DNA of 64,000 nucleotides from Trematomus loennbergii (taxonomy: Eukaryota > Chordata > Actinopteri > Perciformes > Nototheniidae), in contig JAAOOA010000458.1 of assembly GCA_012861695.1 (NCBI GenBank), positions 1 through 64,000 on the forward strand, read 5' to 3'. Made by a program: the position numbers and the translations under genes. Shown here one piece after another: positions 33,417 to 45,524 of this stretch (positions are counted from its first letter, which is position 1; each line of letters begins with the position of its first letter). A model generated the notes under the pieces. The model ran no database searches and was not told where the DNA came from. It worked only from the letters and a program-made list of their open reading frames with translations.

Positions 33417-33783
33417 TCGAAGTCATCAAGGCGCTTTACAAGTACACATTAGTATCATACATGTACTGTGGACAATACCCACAGGAGCAAATTCGGGTGA
33501 AGTGTCTTGCCCAAGGACACAACGGCCTGACGCAGTGGCGGCGAGAACAGCTCAGACTCCGGACTGATCATTCCTCCAAACACACAGTCCTCACTGCCTC
33601 CTCTCCTGCTGATTCCTCTGTAAGTCACTCACTGGATGATCAGGAGCTGTGTGGCAGCGGGTGTGGTTAGGCGCCGGCTGCTGGAGTGATGGGAGTGGCT
33701 CAGCTGGAGACCAGACAGCTGACCAGAATCAGGTAATCAGTCACTCAATAAAAGCATGTTGGTAACCTGGTTCTGGTCTCTCA

Positions 33784-34904
33784 TGCCCCTTTCACACCAA
33801 CGCAACTCCGGTTCTAGCTCCGTGCTAGAGCTTTTCTGGTTCAGAATCGGTACTTCGGTTTAGCTCCGGCTCCTTTCACACCGCTCAGAGCCCGACTGGT
33901 GCTGCCGCTGCTGCGTCATGACGTCACAGTTTACATCGCTGAGTTTCTCCCCAACGGCTCTCACAACAACAACAACAACAACGGGGGGGACCGCGTCGGG
34001 TCGATGATCGTGTTGCTTTTAATCATACGAAGCCAGATTAAATTAAATAACGACTTCTCCAACCTTATACTTTTCTCCAGAGTGCCGTGGTTCATTGTTT
34101 ATTAAGTGTTTCATTTAGCGACCGCTGCAGTGCTGGCTGCTCTTCCACGGGAGTGTATTCTCCCGTTAGCTCCGGGTTAGCTCACACGGCTCTAAAGTAT
34201 TCACTGTCTGACTGTCACACAAGCAGCTGATACATATCCCCAGTTCCCCTTAAGTGAATGTGTGTCAGTCTGAATTGACGCTGTTTGGCATCACAACGCT
34301 GTTATGAAAGTTTCTCTGTATAACATGGGTGATGTTAGCATAGCAACCGAAGCTAAACTGACTACTTGCTAAGCCGTTTTCTACTGGCACATTTTACCGG
34401 CGTATTGTTCATTATGATTCTACTTGTGATAGTCGGACATGACAACCTGTGCAGCCCATGTATTGATTCCATCCGATAGCTGCTATAATAACAAACGTCT
34501 GCCTGCTCTCCACAATGATCAATAACAGCGAACGGATGGTCAAAGTAAGGTACAAATAAACAGAATCACACGAAGCCTGGTTAGTGTTGCCTAACTTTAT
34601 AAAGCGTGTTTCTTTTTTATAAGTGTGTGGTTGCGTTCTAGTCACTTTGCTCAGCGCTACTGCTTGTTACAACTTTTATTTGCCGTACTCGCCTTAACTG
34701 TTAGCTCAGGTTAATCTCGCCCCCCTCCGACGTAAGCGTGACGTATGCGGTTCTTGCTTCTAGACGGACAACTTTTTGGTGCTCGAAACGAACCGGATTC
34801 CGGAGCTTAGAGGCGGCTCCGCTGCGGTGTGAACAGGAAAACCCGGTGCTTTTCAAGCTCCAGCTCCGAACCGGCCCCGAAACACCGTTGGTGTGAATGG
34901 GGTA
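33784..34904. mobile_element. TIR element, 1.1 kb (CCCCTTTCACACCAACG ends)
   Basis: Left GCCCCTTTCACACCAACG and right CGTTGGTGTGAATGGGG are inverted, with inner matches such as GGTTCTAGCTCCG/CAGCTCCGAACCGG. The left half carries a CAA trinucleotide run. No transposase. Confidence 0.8.
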
Positions 34905-35291
34905 ATAGTAGAGGCTGGATCCTGAGAGGAGGATCCCCGGAGCCGAAACAGCCTCGGGATTAACGGGCCGTGTTCTATTGTGAACTTCCCCCAGGCTGGC
35001 AATAAGTTTCATTTTCACCACCACCTTCTCCTTCCTTCGTTTTGACCCCAGCGTGAGCCAGAATGTTCCAAGGCTGCTTCTGCTTTCACACGTGTCACCT
35101 TCCTGACAGTTTGAGGGCTCTGCTGGCTGTATTTGAGTCCAGGGTGAGTTCACAGGAATCTGATGAGAGACACAGACAGCAGTCTATCATCAGACTCACC
35201 TGAAGGCTTTACTCTCTGCCTAAAGCAGCTAAACTAGGGGCTGAATCTAATCAGCCCTAACTATAAGCTTGATCTAATCCGCTTTATCATC

Positions 35292-35742
35292 ACCGCGGTG
35301 AAGTTAGTTTTAGGTTGGATATTCGACGGACATTCGCGGACCAGCCAGTAGCGTCAGTTTCCCGGACCGCCACCAGCGTCAGTTTAACGGGGAGATCTTC
35401 TGCGCGAAACGAGGCTTTCACTTAGGGACCATCAACAAATGACTTTTACAATTACACAAGAAAAATGTTCTTTTTAATAAATCGACAGCTTCTCGATCGT
35501 GTGAATGTGAAGCAAATTCACTCTAGAGCATACATTTATTGAACACACCTCTTTTTATTGCATTTTAATACTTTAAATATTTTATATTAATATTTTGATG
35601 GAAAAATGAGCTTATTTCTTCAATACCTTCCAGGTCATGTGACCTAATCACTCAAAATCAATGCCGGCTCAAATAACTACACTGGCTGCATAGGACACAC
35701 CTCTTTATTCCATTTTAATACTTTAAATATTTTATATTAATA
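35292..35742. repeat. Left arm of a 12.5-kb inverted-repeat element
   Basis: Starts ACCGCGGTGAAGTTAGTTTT. It is the inverse of 47331-47782 over about 450 bp with a few indels. Shared blocks include GATATTCGACGGACATTCGC, CGAGGCTTTCACTTAGGGAC and AGGTCATGTGACCTAATCAC. A partial extra copy of its inner part follows at 35696-35831 as a direct repeat. Confidence 0.93.
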
Positions 35743-35831
35743 TTTGATGGAAAAATGAGCTTATTTCTTCAATACCTTCCAGGTCATGTGACCTAATCAC
35801 TCAAAATCAGTGCTGGGTCAAAGAACTACAC

Positions 35832-36690
35832 TTGGTGCCAGGATAACAACCTCCATCTCAACGTCAGCAAAACAAGGAGCTGATTGTGGACTACATGAAG
35901 CAGCAGAGAGAGGGTCACGCCCCCATCGCCATCATGGGACTACGGTGGAGAGAGTCAGCAGCTTCAGGTTCCTCTGTGTCCACATCACTGAGACCTGACA
36001 TGACTCTTCACACCACCACCATCACCAAAAAAGCTCGACAGCGGCTCTTCTTCCTCCGCAGGCTGAGGAGGTTCAACATGGACTCCAGGATACTCTGCAA
36101 CTTCTACAGGTGCACCATAGAGAGCATCCTGACCTTCTACAGGTGCACCATAGAGAGGATCCTGACCTTCTACAGGTGCACCATAGAGAGCATCCTGACC
36201 TTCTACAGGTGCACCATAGAGAGCATCCTGACCTTCTACAGGTGCACCATAGAGAGCATCCTGACTGGCAGCATCACGGCCTGGTACGGCAGCTGCACTG
36301 CCCTCAATCATAAGGCCTTACAGAGGGGGGTGAAAACTGCAGAGAACATCACCAGGACGGAGCTGCCATCCATGGAGGACCTTTACTCCCAGCGGCTCAG
36401 GAAGAAAGCCCTCAGGATTATCAAAGACCCCCATCACCCCAGCCACAAACTGTTCTGTCTGCTGCCGTCTGGCAGGCGTGACCGCAGCATCCGGACTAAA
36501 ACCACCAGACTCAGGGACAGTTTCATACCACAGGCAATAAGACTGTTAAACAACTGAACTGCTGAAACAACATCTGTTAAACATCTGAACTGTTGAAACA
36601 ACATCCATAACATTCATCTGCTACTTAGTAATTATTTATCTATTTCTCTAATATATCATTCCAATAGACCGGCTGGTCCTGTGGCTCGTC
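35832..36690 (+). mobile_element. LINE reverse-transcriptase 3' fragment with in-frame 33-bp expansion
   Basis: The frame at 35886-36557 carries the C-terminal RT region of a jockey/CR1-L2-type fish LINE: KKARQRLFFLRRLRRFNMDS, ITAWYGSCTALNHKALQRGV and KALRIIKDPHHPSHKLFCLL, ending RDSFIPQAIRLLNN. The catalytic YXDD region is absent (5' truncation). At 36097-36264 a 33-bp unit encoding FYRCTIESILT is repeated five times in frame, which is abnormal for the family. The start of the frame is slipped relative to VSKTKELIVDYMKQQREG. Confidence 0.85.
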
Positions 36691-36714
36691 TTTTTTTTTG
36701 TAACTAGCTGATGC

Positions 36715-36885
36715 TCAATCTAATCCTGTTCTTCAAAGTCACTGTCAGACTCAGAATTCTCAGAAATGTGATCCTCACATTCTGAAACACCTTCCTCTTC
36801 CTCTACATCATCATCAAATGGTTCTCTCTCTTCCAAAATCATTTGCAAGGCTCTCTGAGCAGAGAATAATTTGGCCATCTTGATC
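36715..36885 (-). pseudogene. Short acidic ORF, piggyBac transposase N-terminus-like
   Basis: The minus strand reads MAKLFSAQRALQMILEEREP then a run of Asp/Glu/Ser (DDDVEEEEGVSECEDHISEN) and stops after about 52 codons. An acidic N-terminus after a helix with this pattern is typical of PGBD-type transposases, but the domesticated or catalytic parts are missing. Could also be a fragment of another transposon protein. Confidence 0.4.
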
Positions 36886-36893
36886 AGTTGTGA

Positions 36894-36932
36894 TCACACA
36901 CACACACACACACACACACACCACACACCACA

Positions 36933-36963
<31 letters not shown>

Positions 36964-36970
36964 CACACCA

Positions 36971-37060
<90 letters not shown>
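36894..37060. repeat. CA microsatellite
   Basis: CA repeats with scattered CC/ACC interruptions between the LINE fragment and the retrovirus. Confidence 0.97.
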
Positions 37061-37062
<2 letters not shown>

Positions 37063-37121
37063 TTAGCCCGAACATCCTGTATCTAATATAAATGTGTAGG
37101 GGGGGGGTCTACAGTGGGTGG

Positions 37122-37958
37122 TGAAGTAAAAAGATATGATTCTACACTGTATTGAAGTAAACATGTATTGTTTGAACTGTTTTAGGTAATCACAAACGGG
37201 TTTTGATAAGTCACTTAGAATAGGAATGTTATTCTTACTTTCAAACTGTTTCAACACACCAACATCCTTCTTATCACCACTAAGAGCCAGATGCGGTCAC
37301 TAAGTCGTTAAAAGACATCGTAAAATAAGTGGAGAAGAGTTTAAATGTCTGAAGGAGGATGGTTTAGGTGAAAAGATCCCCTGGGAAAAGAATGTAGAGT
37401 AAGATAAGGTAAATAAACATTGACTTTTGACCTGGTGTGGTTTGGGATCTCACTCTCTGGTCAGACCTCTGATTGAACCCGGCCAGAAGCGAATCCAGCC
37501 AATCAGGGCACTTGGGGGAGGTGGTCAGTTTAAACAGCTCCTCCCCAGGGGTTCTCTGATTCGCTTGGGAGAAAAATGGGAAGGAAGAGATGACCAATCT
37601 CCGCCCCAAAAGTAGATAGAAATACTGATGTTTGTGTGTGTAAAAATGCTTTTGGGTTTGGTGAGTTGGTTGGTCCAGATATCTGTGTCCGCATCGCATC
37701 ACAAACCTGAAGTCCAATTTCTTTTTGGTTTGATGAGTTGGTTGGTCCGGACGCTTTTATCCGCATCGCATCACAAACCTGAAAGTCCGGGGTACTCGAG
37801 TACTCTGTATAACTTGTATATGTGTTTGGTTTCCTACCAGTAAACTCAGATAATTTGTTATAACTTTGATTCCGGTGTTTTCAATTCCTTTCTTATTTTA
37901 ATAGAGATTTCAGCCTCATCCAACGAACGGCGCGTAGCAGAGGTGTTCTATCCCAACA
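37122..37958 (+). mobile_element. 5' LTR of an endogenous retrovirus
   Basis: 837 bp, TGAAGTAAA ... TATCCCAACA. It pairs with the 831-bp LTR at 41040-41870 (differences are mostly single-base gaps in the 3' copy). The 4-bp GTGG lies just before it (37118-37121) and just after the 3' LTR. Confidence 0.95.
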
Positions 37959-37960
37959 AG

Positions 37961-37978
37961 TGGTGACTTCCCGACGTT
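37961..37978 (+). promoter_or_regulatory. Primer-binding-site candidate
   Basis: TGGTGACTTCCCGACGTT lies two bases after the LTR. TGGTGAC plus CCCGACGT resembles a tRNA-Trp type primer site interrupted by TT, so the primer assignment is tentative. Confidence 0.5.
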
Positions 37979-39999
37979 TGTGAGCTGATCTCTAGAAAGG
38001 GACACCGACAGCCAGGGGACAGAATCCAGTCCAGGGGGAGGACAAAGAGACACTGTGACAACTGCAAGCGCGCTATACACAAAAGGTGAGCAGACACCTG
38101 TTTTGAATATCAAAAATCTGTGATTGATTATACTAAAACTTTAGAGTTGTCAGCAGCGTTCTCACTGTTCTTAGTCACGGTGGGAAATACAATACATATG
38201 CAAGTTGGGAAAGTTTGATTAGGTGCTTAGTGTCGGGTATTCAGTCCTGGACCTAAGGCACAATAGTGTTTGAGAGAGGCGGGTTGATCAGTCCCGGCCC
38301 TTCACTCACTAAATACGAAGGCTGCAAGGCTAGAAAAAGAGGGTTAAATTCCCCGCAGATCATGATAAGATTGATTAATGCGGTTACCTTGCAGCGCTTT
38401 AATTAAAGACTACGAAGGTGTCAAAATAGGGTTAAATTCCCCGTAGGTCAATATAACATTGATGAATACGGTTACCTTGCAGTGCTTTCATTAAAGACTG
38501 TAAGGCTGTAAAAGAAGGGTTACATTCCCCGCAGGTCATGATCAGATTGATTAATGCGGTTACCTTTCGTGGTGCTTTAAATGTATAAAATTCTGTAATT
38601 GTTATATGGTGGGTGAAACAAGAGGAGAGAGACGCGACCTCCAACTACTTATTTGGAACGACCGACTCTCATCAAAACTCTTAAAGAGGGGTTGATCAGG
38701 CTCATTAAACGTGACGATAAAGAGATTTTGTTGACTGGGTTTTTAAACTCCAAGCCAGAAGTCGCAATCACCAGGGGGTTGTAGAAGATTACTTCTGGAA
38801 GTCACGCTATCTGTTGAAATATACATCGCACAATAGAAATTTGCCTGACCCCAGGGGATAGAATGTGTGTGTAAACAGTACGTAGTCATAGTCTGGAAGG
38901 CTGTATGTGGCGATAAAGGATTTTTGTGGTTTGAGATTAAAACTCCATGTAAGCGTCGCATCTCTAAGAGTGGGGTGTCGGAGCACGCTTAAACACCGCA
39001 ATTATCTGTTGTAGTAAACATCGTACGAATAGCCGGACAGACTGTATAAGGGAATGAGCTCTGGGTGATTTTTTACGTCAAATCTGTGTAATAATTGAAA
39101 TAGAAGCATAATTGACACAAGGGGACAAATAGTTGATGAAGCCAAGTGAGTGAAGGCAACTTCATTCGTGGTTAGCTGCTGCTCTCTGGTGGCGAACAGG
39201 GAGTCCTACAACATTCTGAAAAAATGAATACTACATATTCAGAATTAATGCACTAATTGCCAGTATATTAAATAAATACAAACGAACACGTATCAATATA
39301 AGTCAGATAATATAGACGAGGTCAATCATGGAAGAAGGCTGACATTTAATGCCTGATATATAAGTAATAGTAATAATAAATATATAGCTGATATTAAATA
39401 ACTGATGTATAAGGCTCGATATTTCTGAAAATAAGAACACCGTTAACGGCGTTCTATTTCAGTAAAAGGGGGAGAAGGATAGGATATACATCAGACAATA
39501 TGTATGTGAGATTATTACGTTTTTAGGAGAAATTTATCAATTTAGAATACTAGTTTGGTATTTTTTGTTTTGGTTTGTTTGTTGCTTTAAAGAGAAATTG
39601 ATACATTTAAAATAATCTAGCTTTGGTTATTTTTTGTTTTGTTAGTTTGTTCCTTTTTGTTTTTATTTTAATTTTTTTTTTTTCTATTTTTTGATTTAAT
39701 TTTTAATTTTTAATTTTAATTTTTATTTTTATTTTTAATTTTTAATTTTTAATTTTTAATTTTAATTTTTAATTTTAATTTTTATTTTTAATTTTTAATT
39801 TTTTTATTTAATTTTTTTTTTAATTTTTAATTTTTGTTTATTATTTTCTGCATAGTCTCTTGTCCACACTCCAGTCTAGTTGGTGCCGCCAATAAACACT
39901 AAAGAAGTAGAAAAGATGATTTCAAAACCATATTTCCAGCAACTTAAGGGCTTGGTATGAGACTTCTCCACACAGGCTGCTGACGTCGAAAAGGGGGAC

Positions 40000-40805
40000 C
40001 AGAAACACAAGGCCAACACAGCAGATTACGTCTGGTTGGAGGGGACCTCCCATGCCGTCCGCCTAGATGGAAAGGGAGACAACTGGTACCACTGGAGCCA
40101 GTGTGCGGTCGGGAAAAACACCTGCGAGGACCCTAGACGACATCAGGACAGAGTTGGCCCTCGTCGCGAGGACCCTAGACGACATCAGGAGAGATCTGGC
40201 CCTCGTCAAGGCAGTCGACCCAGGAGGCGCCATCAGCAGAAAGAGGAGGAGGATCAGGACATCTCTCCAGCAGTCGACCCGGAAGCCGCCATCAGCGGGC
40301 CGGAGGAGGAGGATCAGGACATCTCTCCAGCAGTCGACCCGGAAGCCGCCATCAGCGGGCCGGAGGAGGAGGATCAGGACATCTCTCCAACATCGACCCG
40401 GAGGCCGCCATCAGCGGGCCGGGGGAGAACAATCAGGCCACATCTCTCTAGCAGCACCCCAGAAGCCGCCGTCAGCGGGCTGGGGGGACGAAGACATGGC
40501 AAACCAAGACGGCACAGGGAACTCCATTTCCCGCTGAAACAGGTTGATATAGCCGGTGTGGAACTTTGTCTGAACAATCCATTTTTTTTGAGGAACTTTC
40601 AACTTTATTTTTATATCCCATAATTAAGGGATTTGTATTTTTTTATTCTACAGAACTATGTGTTACCAAAAGAGGGAAAAGTATGATAATGTCTTTTCTA
40701 ATTTCTGTGGCTACTTTTATTGCCATTTTAGTGACATGTGGTTGTTGTTGTGTGCCTTGTATCTGCTCATTGTGTGTTAAGACTCATCAGTTCCACCATT
40801 GAGGG
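40000..40805 (+). pseudogene. Degenerate retroviral env-like remnants
   Basis: A frame at 40036-40623 starts with a Trp- and Cys-containing segment (GDNWYHWSQCAVGKNTC), then gives way to a 60-bp in-frame tandem repeat (about 40236-40420, three units; Glu/Asp and Pro/Ala rich). A separate frame (40680-40802) has a hydrophobic stretch followed by a cysteine cluster, as at the membrane anchor and tail of a retroviral envelope. Most of the protein between is missing and the frames are not joined, so no functional envelope is encoded. Assignment is by layout and position next to the 3' LTR. Confidence 0.5.
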
Positions 40806-41039
40806 AAGAGTAAAGATGACTCAGCTGACAAGGACTGTGCTTTTTAGACATATTTTATTCTCCCTCCACTGTCATAATAAGTTGTTGTTGTGGACTGTTC
40901 CTAAAGGTTTAAAGTGCTCTATATCCCACTTCTGATGGGTTTATATAATGTTGGGACAGACACAGTAAGAAGAAAATTGACAGTGGTAATGTTTCAAATG
41001 CTATATGTTGATCTCGTGAGGTGAGATCAAAAGAGGGAT

Positions 41040-41870
41040 TGAAGTAAAAGATATGATTCTACACTGTATTGAAGTAAACATGTATTGTTTGAACTGTTTT
41101 GTAATCACAACGGTTTTGATAATCACTTAGAATAGGAATGTTATTCTCACTTTCAAACTCACTGACTCAGAGATTCTGTGTTTCAACACAACACATCCTT
41201 CTTATCACCACTAAGAGCCAGATGCGGTCACTAAGTCGTTAAAGACATCGTAAAATAAGGAGAAGAGTTTAAAGTCGGAAGGAGGAAGTTTAGGTGAAAA
41301 GATCCCCTGGGAAAGGAATGTAGAGTAAGATAAGGTAAAGATAAACATTGACTTTTGACCTGGTGTGGTTGGGATCTCACTCTCTGTCGACTCTGATTGA
41401 ACCCGGCCAGAAGCGAATCCAGCCAATCAGGGCACTTGGGGGAGGTGGTCAGTTTAAACAGCTCCTCCCCAGGGGCTCTCTGATTCGCTTGGGAGAAAAA
41501 TGGGAAGGAAGAGATGACAATCTCCGCCCCAAAAGTAGATAGAAATACTGATGTTTTGTGTGTAAAAATGCTTTTTGGGTTAGGTGAGTGGTTGGTCCGT
41601 ATCTGTGTCCGCATCGCATCACAACTGAAGTCCAATTTCTTTTGGTTTGATGAGTGGTTGGTCCGACGCTTTAGCCGCATCGCATCACGATCCTAAAGCC
41701 CGGAGTACTCGAGTACTCTGTATAACTTGTATATGTGTTTGATTTCCTACCAGTAAACTCAGATAATTGTTATAACTTTTGATTCCGGTGTTTTCAATTC
41801 CTTTCTTATTTTAATAGAGATTTCAGCCTCATCCAACGAACGGGCGTAGCAGAGGTGTTCTATCCCAACA
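41040..41870 (+). mobile_element. 3' LTR of the endogenous retrovirus
   Basis: TGAAGTAAA ... TATCCCAACA, 831 bp, followed by GTGG (41871-41874), the 4-bp target duplication matching 37118-37121. It differs from the 5' LTR by a series of small gaps and a roughly 18-bp insertion (CTCACTGACTCAGAGATTC) near 41160. Confidence 0.95.
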
Positions 41871-41949
41871 GTGGTCTTGAAAATTGTTCTGATATATGTT
41901 CTTCACAAAAATTAGCCAACGCCATTGAGTGTGAGTTTGAACAAATAAT

Positions 41950-42090
41950 GTATCATATCATTTTTCTTTATAAATAATGAAACACTATACAAGGGTTAAT
42001 ATTAATACATTTTCGTATGGAAAATTCTGTTTATTTTTTCAATAGCTTCTCTGTCATGTGACCGAATGTCACACTCAGTATTGTAGAAAG
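41950..42090. repeat. Diverged copy of the inverted-arm inner sequence
   Basis: GGAAAATTCTGTTTATTTTT, TCAATAGCTTCTCTGTCATG and TGACCG...CACTCAGTATTG align with the arm blocks near 35600-35680 in the same order. It may be internal sequence of the ancestral inverted-repeat element. Confidence 0.55.
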
Positions 42091-42143
42091 GAAAAAATAG
42101 TGGCAAATAAATGAAGTGGGAATTAAAACAAGTATGTATCTGA

Positions 42144-42488
42144 ACTAAAAGTACTACAATTACCTACAAATGTACACAGATGGTTCTAAGAACAAAGAAG
42201 AGTGTGTTGGAGTTGGTATATACATCCCAGACTTTAAAATATCTATCTCAAAAAGAGCGTCTGATCAATTATCAGTGTACACAGCAGAAATGCTTGCTGT
42301 AATAATAGGATTACAGTGGGTTGAAGAGGTCAGACCAGATAGGGTGGAGATATGCACAGATTCATTGTCCATATTACAAAACATACAGTCAACAACAACT
42401 GCCAGAGAAGACATTCTCATAGAACTGAATCATAGCCTGTTAAGACTTCACAGAGGCGGCATAGATCTGCAGTTCTGTTGGGTGCCTG
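42144..42488 (+). mobile_element. LINE RNase H domain, 5' part
   Basis: The frame reads MYTDGSKNKEECVGVGIYIP, SVYTAEMLAVIIGLQWVEEV, VEICTDSLSILQNIQ and DLQFCWVPA. The YTDGSK Asp, the TAE Glu and the TDS Asp are the RNase H catalytic acidic residues, all present. This is the RNase H of an I/Nimb-type non-LTR element. The reading is cut at 42488 by a 3.04-kb insertion and resumes at 45531. Confidence 0.88.
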
Positions 42489-45400
42489 CCAACCCGGTAT
42501 CACGGCAAGACGTGAACATGTGACGATCTACCATGCTGGGAGACGTGAATATGTCACGGTTTCGTCCCTTCAAACGTGACAGTTACACGGTATTGTTAAC
42601 ATGGCCCAACCAGTGGAGAAATACCCGGAAGTGCCTAGCAAATGGGCCGCGCCTATTGGTCGGTTTTTATTGTCAAAATTAGATGTTTTTAATTTATTTT
42701 GTAATCGTCACACTCGATTTCGCCAATGTTCTTGTTGCCCTAGCTGGTCGACACCTCTTTTAGCAGAAACAAAGGCTACATTAATGTATTAAATCGATGT
42801 TAATCCATGTGTGTGGAGGTGAGGATGTGGAATTAACGGACGTGACGTTGTGCGATTGCGTTGCCAGGCAACGCAATTTACAAACTCTTCAACTACAACC
42901 CGAATTATATTTTAAAACATTTTAAAATGCCTCACGAAGGCCTCACGAAATACTTTAATGTAAATTAAAATGTAAATGTGAAGGAATGTGTGTAATGTGG
43001 TGAATGACATTATTCACCCACGGATCTATGGGTTGGGGGTATTGTTGCGCACGGACATTTTAGTTAACCGGACTCCTGTTCATGTGAAATCCGAAAACAT
43101 TTAAAAAAAATAAAATACTTTATTCCGAGTTTGCTTGCTTTTCTCTTTGGAGGTCATCACATAACGGCATTGTAATACACGGTTTGGCTGCATTAAATAT
43201 GACATATCTGCCGTAGTTCTGTATTTATAGAGCCCTGATGAGAAGACTTCTGGACAAACAGGAAGCACTGCCGCCAAAACTGAAAACGTGACGTGGATCA
43301 TAAATATATCAGCAATTAAACATCTTACATTTCTTTTCACACAATACGTCTCCTTGCAGTATCAATACTAATTCGGTTGACTTTTATATTTGATCCAATT
43401 GGTAGATAGGTTATATTTACACCATAACGGTGGACAGCTGATATAAAAGGACTTGTCGTTTTTAAAGATATTACTGATTTTCTTTGAATATAAGAATGTA
43501 AATACTGAGTTGAGAGAATAGTCAGGGGATTTGGGTGATGGGAGACACATCTATGGATTCAGAATTGCAATAGCTTACTGTTAAATGACGGATATACCTT
43601 TCTGTCTGTGATGTTTTACAAATCAGATATTAGAAGTAAAACATGTGAAATAATATAGCAATATCCTGTACAATTATGTGAAAACATGAATAAAACTACA
43701 CATCTTCAGATGTTATACATACACAAGTGTCCTACACTCATAATACAAAGTTATTATGGCTGTGTGTACCTTGTGTGCAACACCTAGTGGTTAAAGCACG
43801 TTATTGAATTAGTTGTGTATATGTCAATGAACCTTAGAAAATCTTGAAATCTTGAAAGGGATATGCAAAATAGCCATTATATACAGTCTTTAATTAACTA
43901 TTAGTAGAGAATAACGAGTAATGAATATACTTTATAGGGATCTGCAGATAAATGTTTAGTCTTCTCAAGCAGCAACTATCAAATATCTCTCCTTATTGTT
44001 GGCACTTGACAATCACCTTTCCCTGAATTTTACTCAGGTGTAACTAAAGCCTGATTTAAGGGTTGTTTATATTTCACATCATTAATCAGAATCTGCAAAG
44101 TAACTAAAATAAATGTAGTGGAGTAAAAATACCAGGTTAACCTCTGAATTGTAGTGGAGTAGAATTGCTGTTTTGTTTAGTAATGGATATTGAATATGGA
44201 ATAAAGGTTTTGACAAGACCTGGTGTAACAATAATCAAAAAGGACATTAAAAGAGCTCCAGATGTTAATGATCTAAACAAAACAGCACACCTGAAATGTA
44301 TATTTAAATACTTTATTAAGGGCAGTGAATTAGTTTTTTCTGTATGTTTTTCAAATCAGTGTTATCCAGTAAGTGTCATAGACAGTGTTACATTGCTATT
44401 ATTATCCTTAAAATATATGTAAAACAAAACCACTTATGATTTTTTTTATTTGAGTGGTTTACTAATGACAGTTAATTCTGTTTTTGCTATTGATGGTTTC
44501 ATTTTTGTGAAAAATAATAAAATAATAAAATGCAATAACGTGCTTTAACCAGTAGGTGTCCCTTTCTATCAGCTGTGCACCGTTATGGTGTAAATATAAC
44601 CTATCTACCAATTGGATCAAATATAAAAGTCAACCGAATTAGTATTGATACTGCAAGGAGACGTATTGCGTGAAAAGAAATGTAAGATGTTGTTTAGTTG
44701 CTGATATATTTATGATCCACGTCACGTTTTCAGTTTTGGCGGCAGTGCTTCCTGTTTGTCCAGAAGTCTTCTCATCAGGGCTCTATAAATACAGAACTAC
44801 GGCAGATATGTCATATTTAATGCAGCCGAACCGTGTATTACAATGCCGTTATGTGATGACCTCCAAAGAGAAAAGCAAGCAAACTCGGAATAAAGTATTT
44901 TATTTTTTTAAATGTTTTCGGATTTCACATGAACAGGAGTCCGGTTAACTAAAATGTCCGTGCGGAACAATACCCCCAATCCATAGATCCGTGGGTGAAT
45001 AATGTCATTCACCACATTACACACATTCCTTCACATTTACATTTTAATTTACATTAAAGTATTTCGTGAGGCCTTCGTGAGGCATTTTAAAATGTTTTAA
45101 AATATAATTCGGGTTGTAGTTGAAGAGTTTGTAAATTGCGTTGCCTGGCAACGCAATCGCACAACGTCACGTCCGTTAATTCCACATCCTCACCTCCACA
45201 CACATGGATTAACATCGATTTAATACATTAATGTAGCCTTTGTTTCTGCTAAAAGAGGTGTCGACCAGCTAGGGCAACAAGAACATTGGCGAAATGAGTG
45301 TGACGATTACAAAATAAATTAAAAACATCTAATTTTGACAATAAAAACCGACCAATAGGCGCGGTAGACCATTTGCTAGGCACTTCCGGGTATTTCTCCA

Positions 45401-45524
45401 CTGGTTGGGCCATGTTAACAATACCGTGTAACTGTCACGTTTGAAGGGACGAAACCGTGACATATTCACGTCTCCCAGCATGGTAGATCGTCACATGTTC
45501 ACGTCTTGCCGTGATACGGGTTGG
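42489..45524. mobile_element. 3.04-kb DNA element with about 0.95-kb terminal inverted repeats
   Basis: Starts CCAACCCGGTATCACGGCAA and ends TTGCCGTGATACGGGTTGG. The 6-bp TGCCTG flanks it (42483-42488, 45525-45530). Arms 42489-43450 and about 44562-45524 are nearly identical inverses, each carrying the same 79-codon frame (MKRNVRC..., minus at 43101-43340, plus at 44670-44948). The central 1.1 kb has one short frame (44165-44422, VLTRPGVTIIKKDIKRAPD) and no recognisable transposase. The loop is AT-rich. Superfamily unknown: a 6-bp duplication with long arms is unlike common fish MITEs. Confidence 0.93.
44165..44422 (+). other. Unrecognised short ORF in the loop of the 3.04-kb element
   Basis: An 85-codon frame with a basic patch (IIKKDIKRAPDVNDLNK) and a hydrophobic C-terminal part. 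It resembles no family I know. It could be a truncated element protein or chance. Confidence 0.25.

Larger units (their letters stand above)
31756..35225 (-). pseudogene. B30.2/NLR 3'-end pseudogene split by insertions
   Basis: 31760-32132 matches the NLR 3' end and B30.2 exon at 9180-9510 (AGCTTTAATACGTTGCTTCA; ACACTGCTACTCTACCAGAG). 33147-33172 continues it (TTATTGTGCCAGACAGAG), 33540-33650 matches about 9560-9635 (CTCCTGCTGATTCCTCTGTA), and 35122-35215 matches 9816-9904 (TTGAGTCCAGGGTGAGTTCA). The gaps are a Harbinger MITE, SINEs and a further TIR element. No open frame remains. Confidence 0.88.
37959..41039 (+). mobile_element. Internal region of a non-autonomous endogenous retrovirus
   Basis: 3.08 kb between the LTRs. 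There is no gag or pol frame. 38310-38575 contains about three units of an 89-bp repeat (GGTTAAATTCCCCGCAGGTC), 38700-39010 has a two-unit longer repeat, and 39656-39845 is a T/A-rich tract. Env-like remnants occupy about 40000-40805. A polypurine stretch (CAAAAGAGGGA, about 41028-41038) precedes the 3' LTR. Confidence 0.85.
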
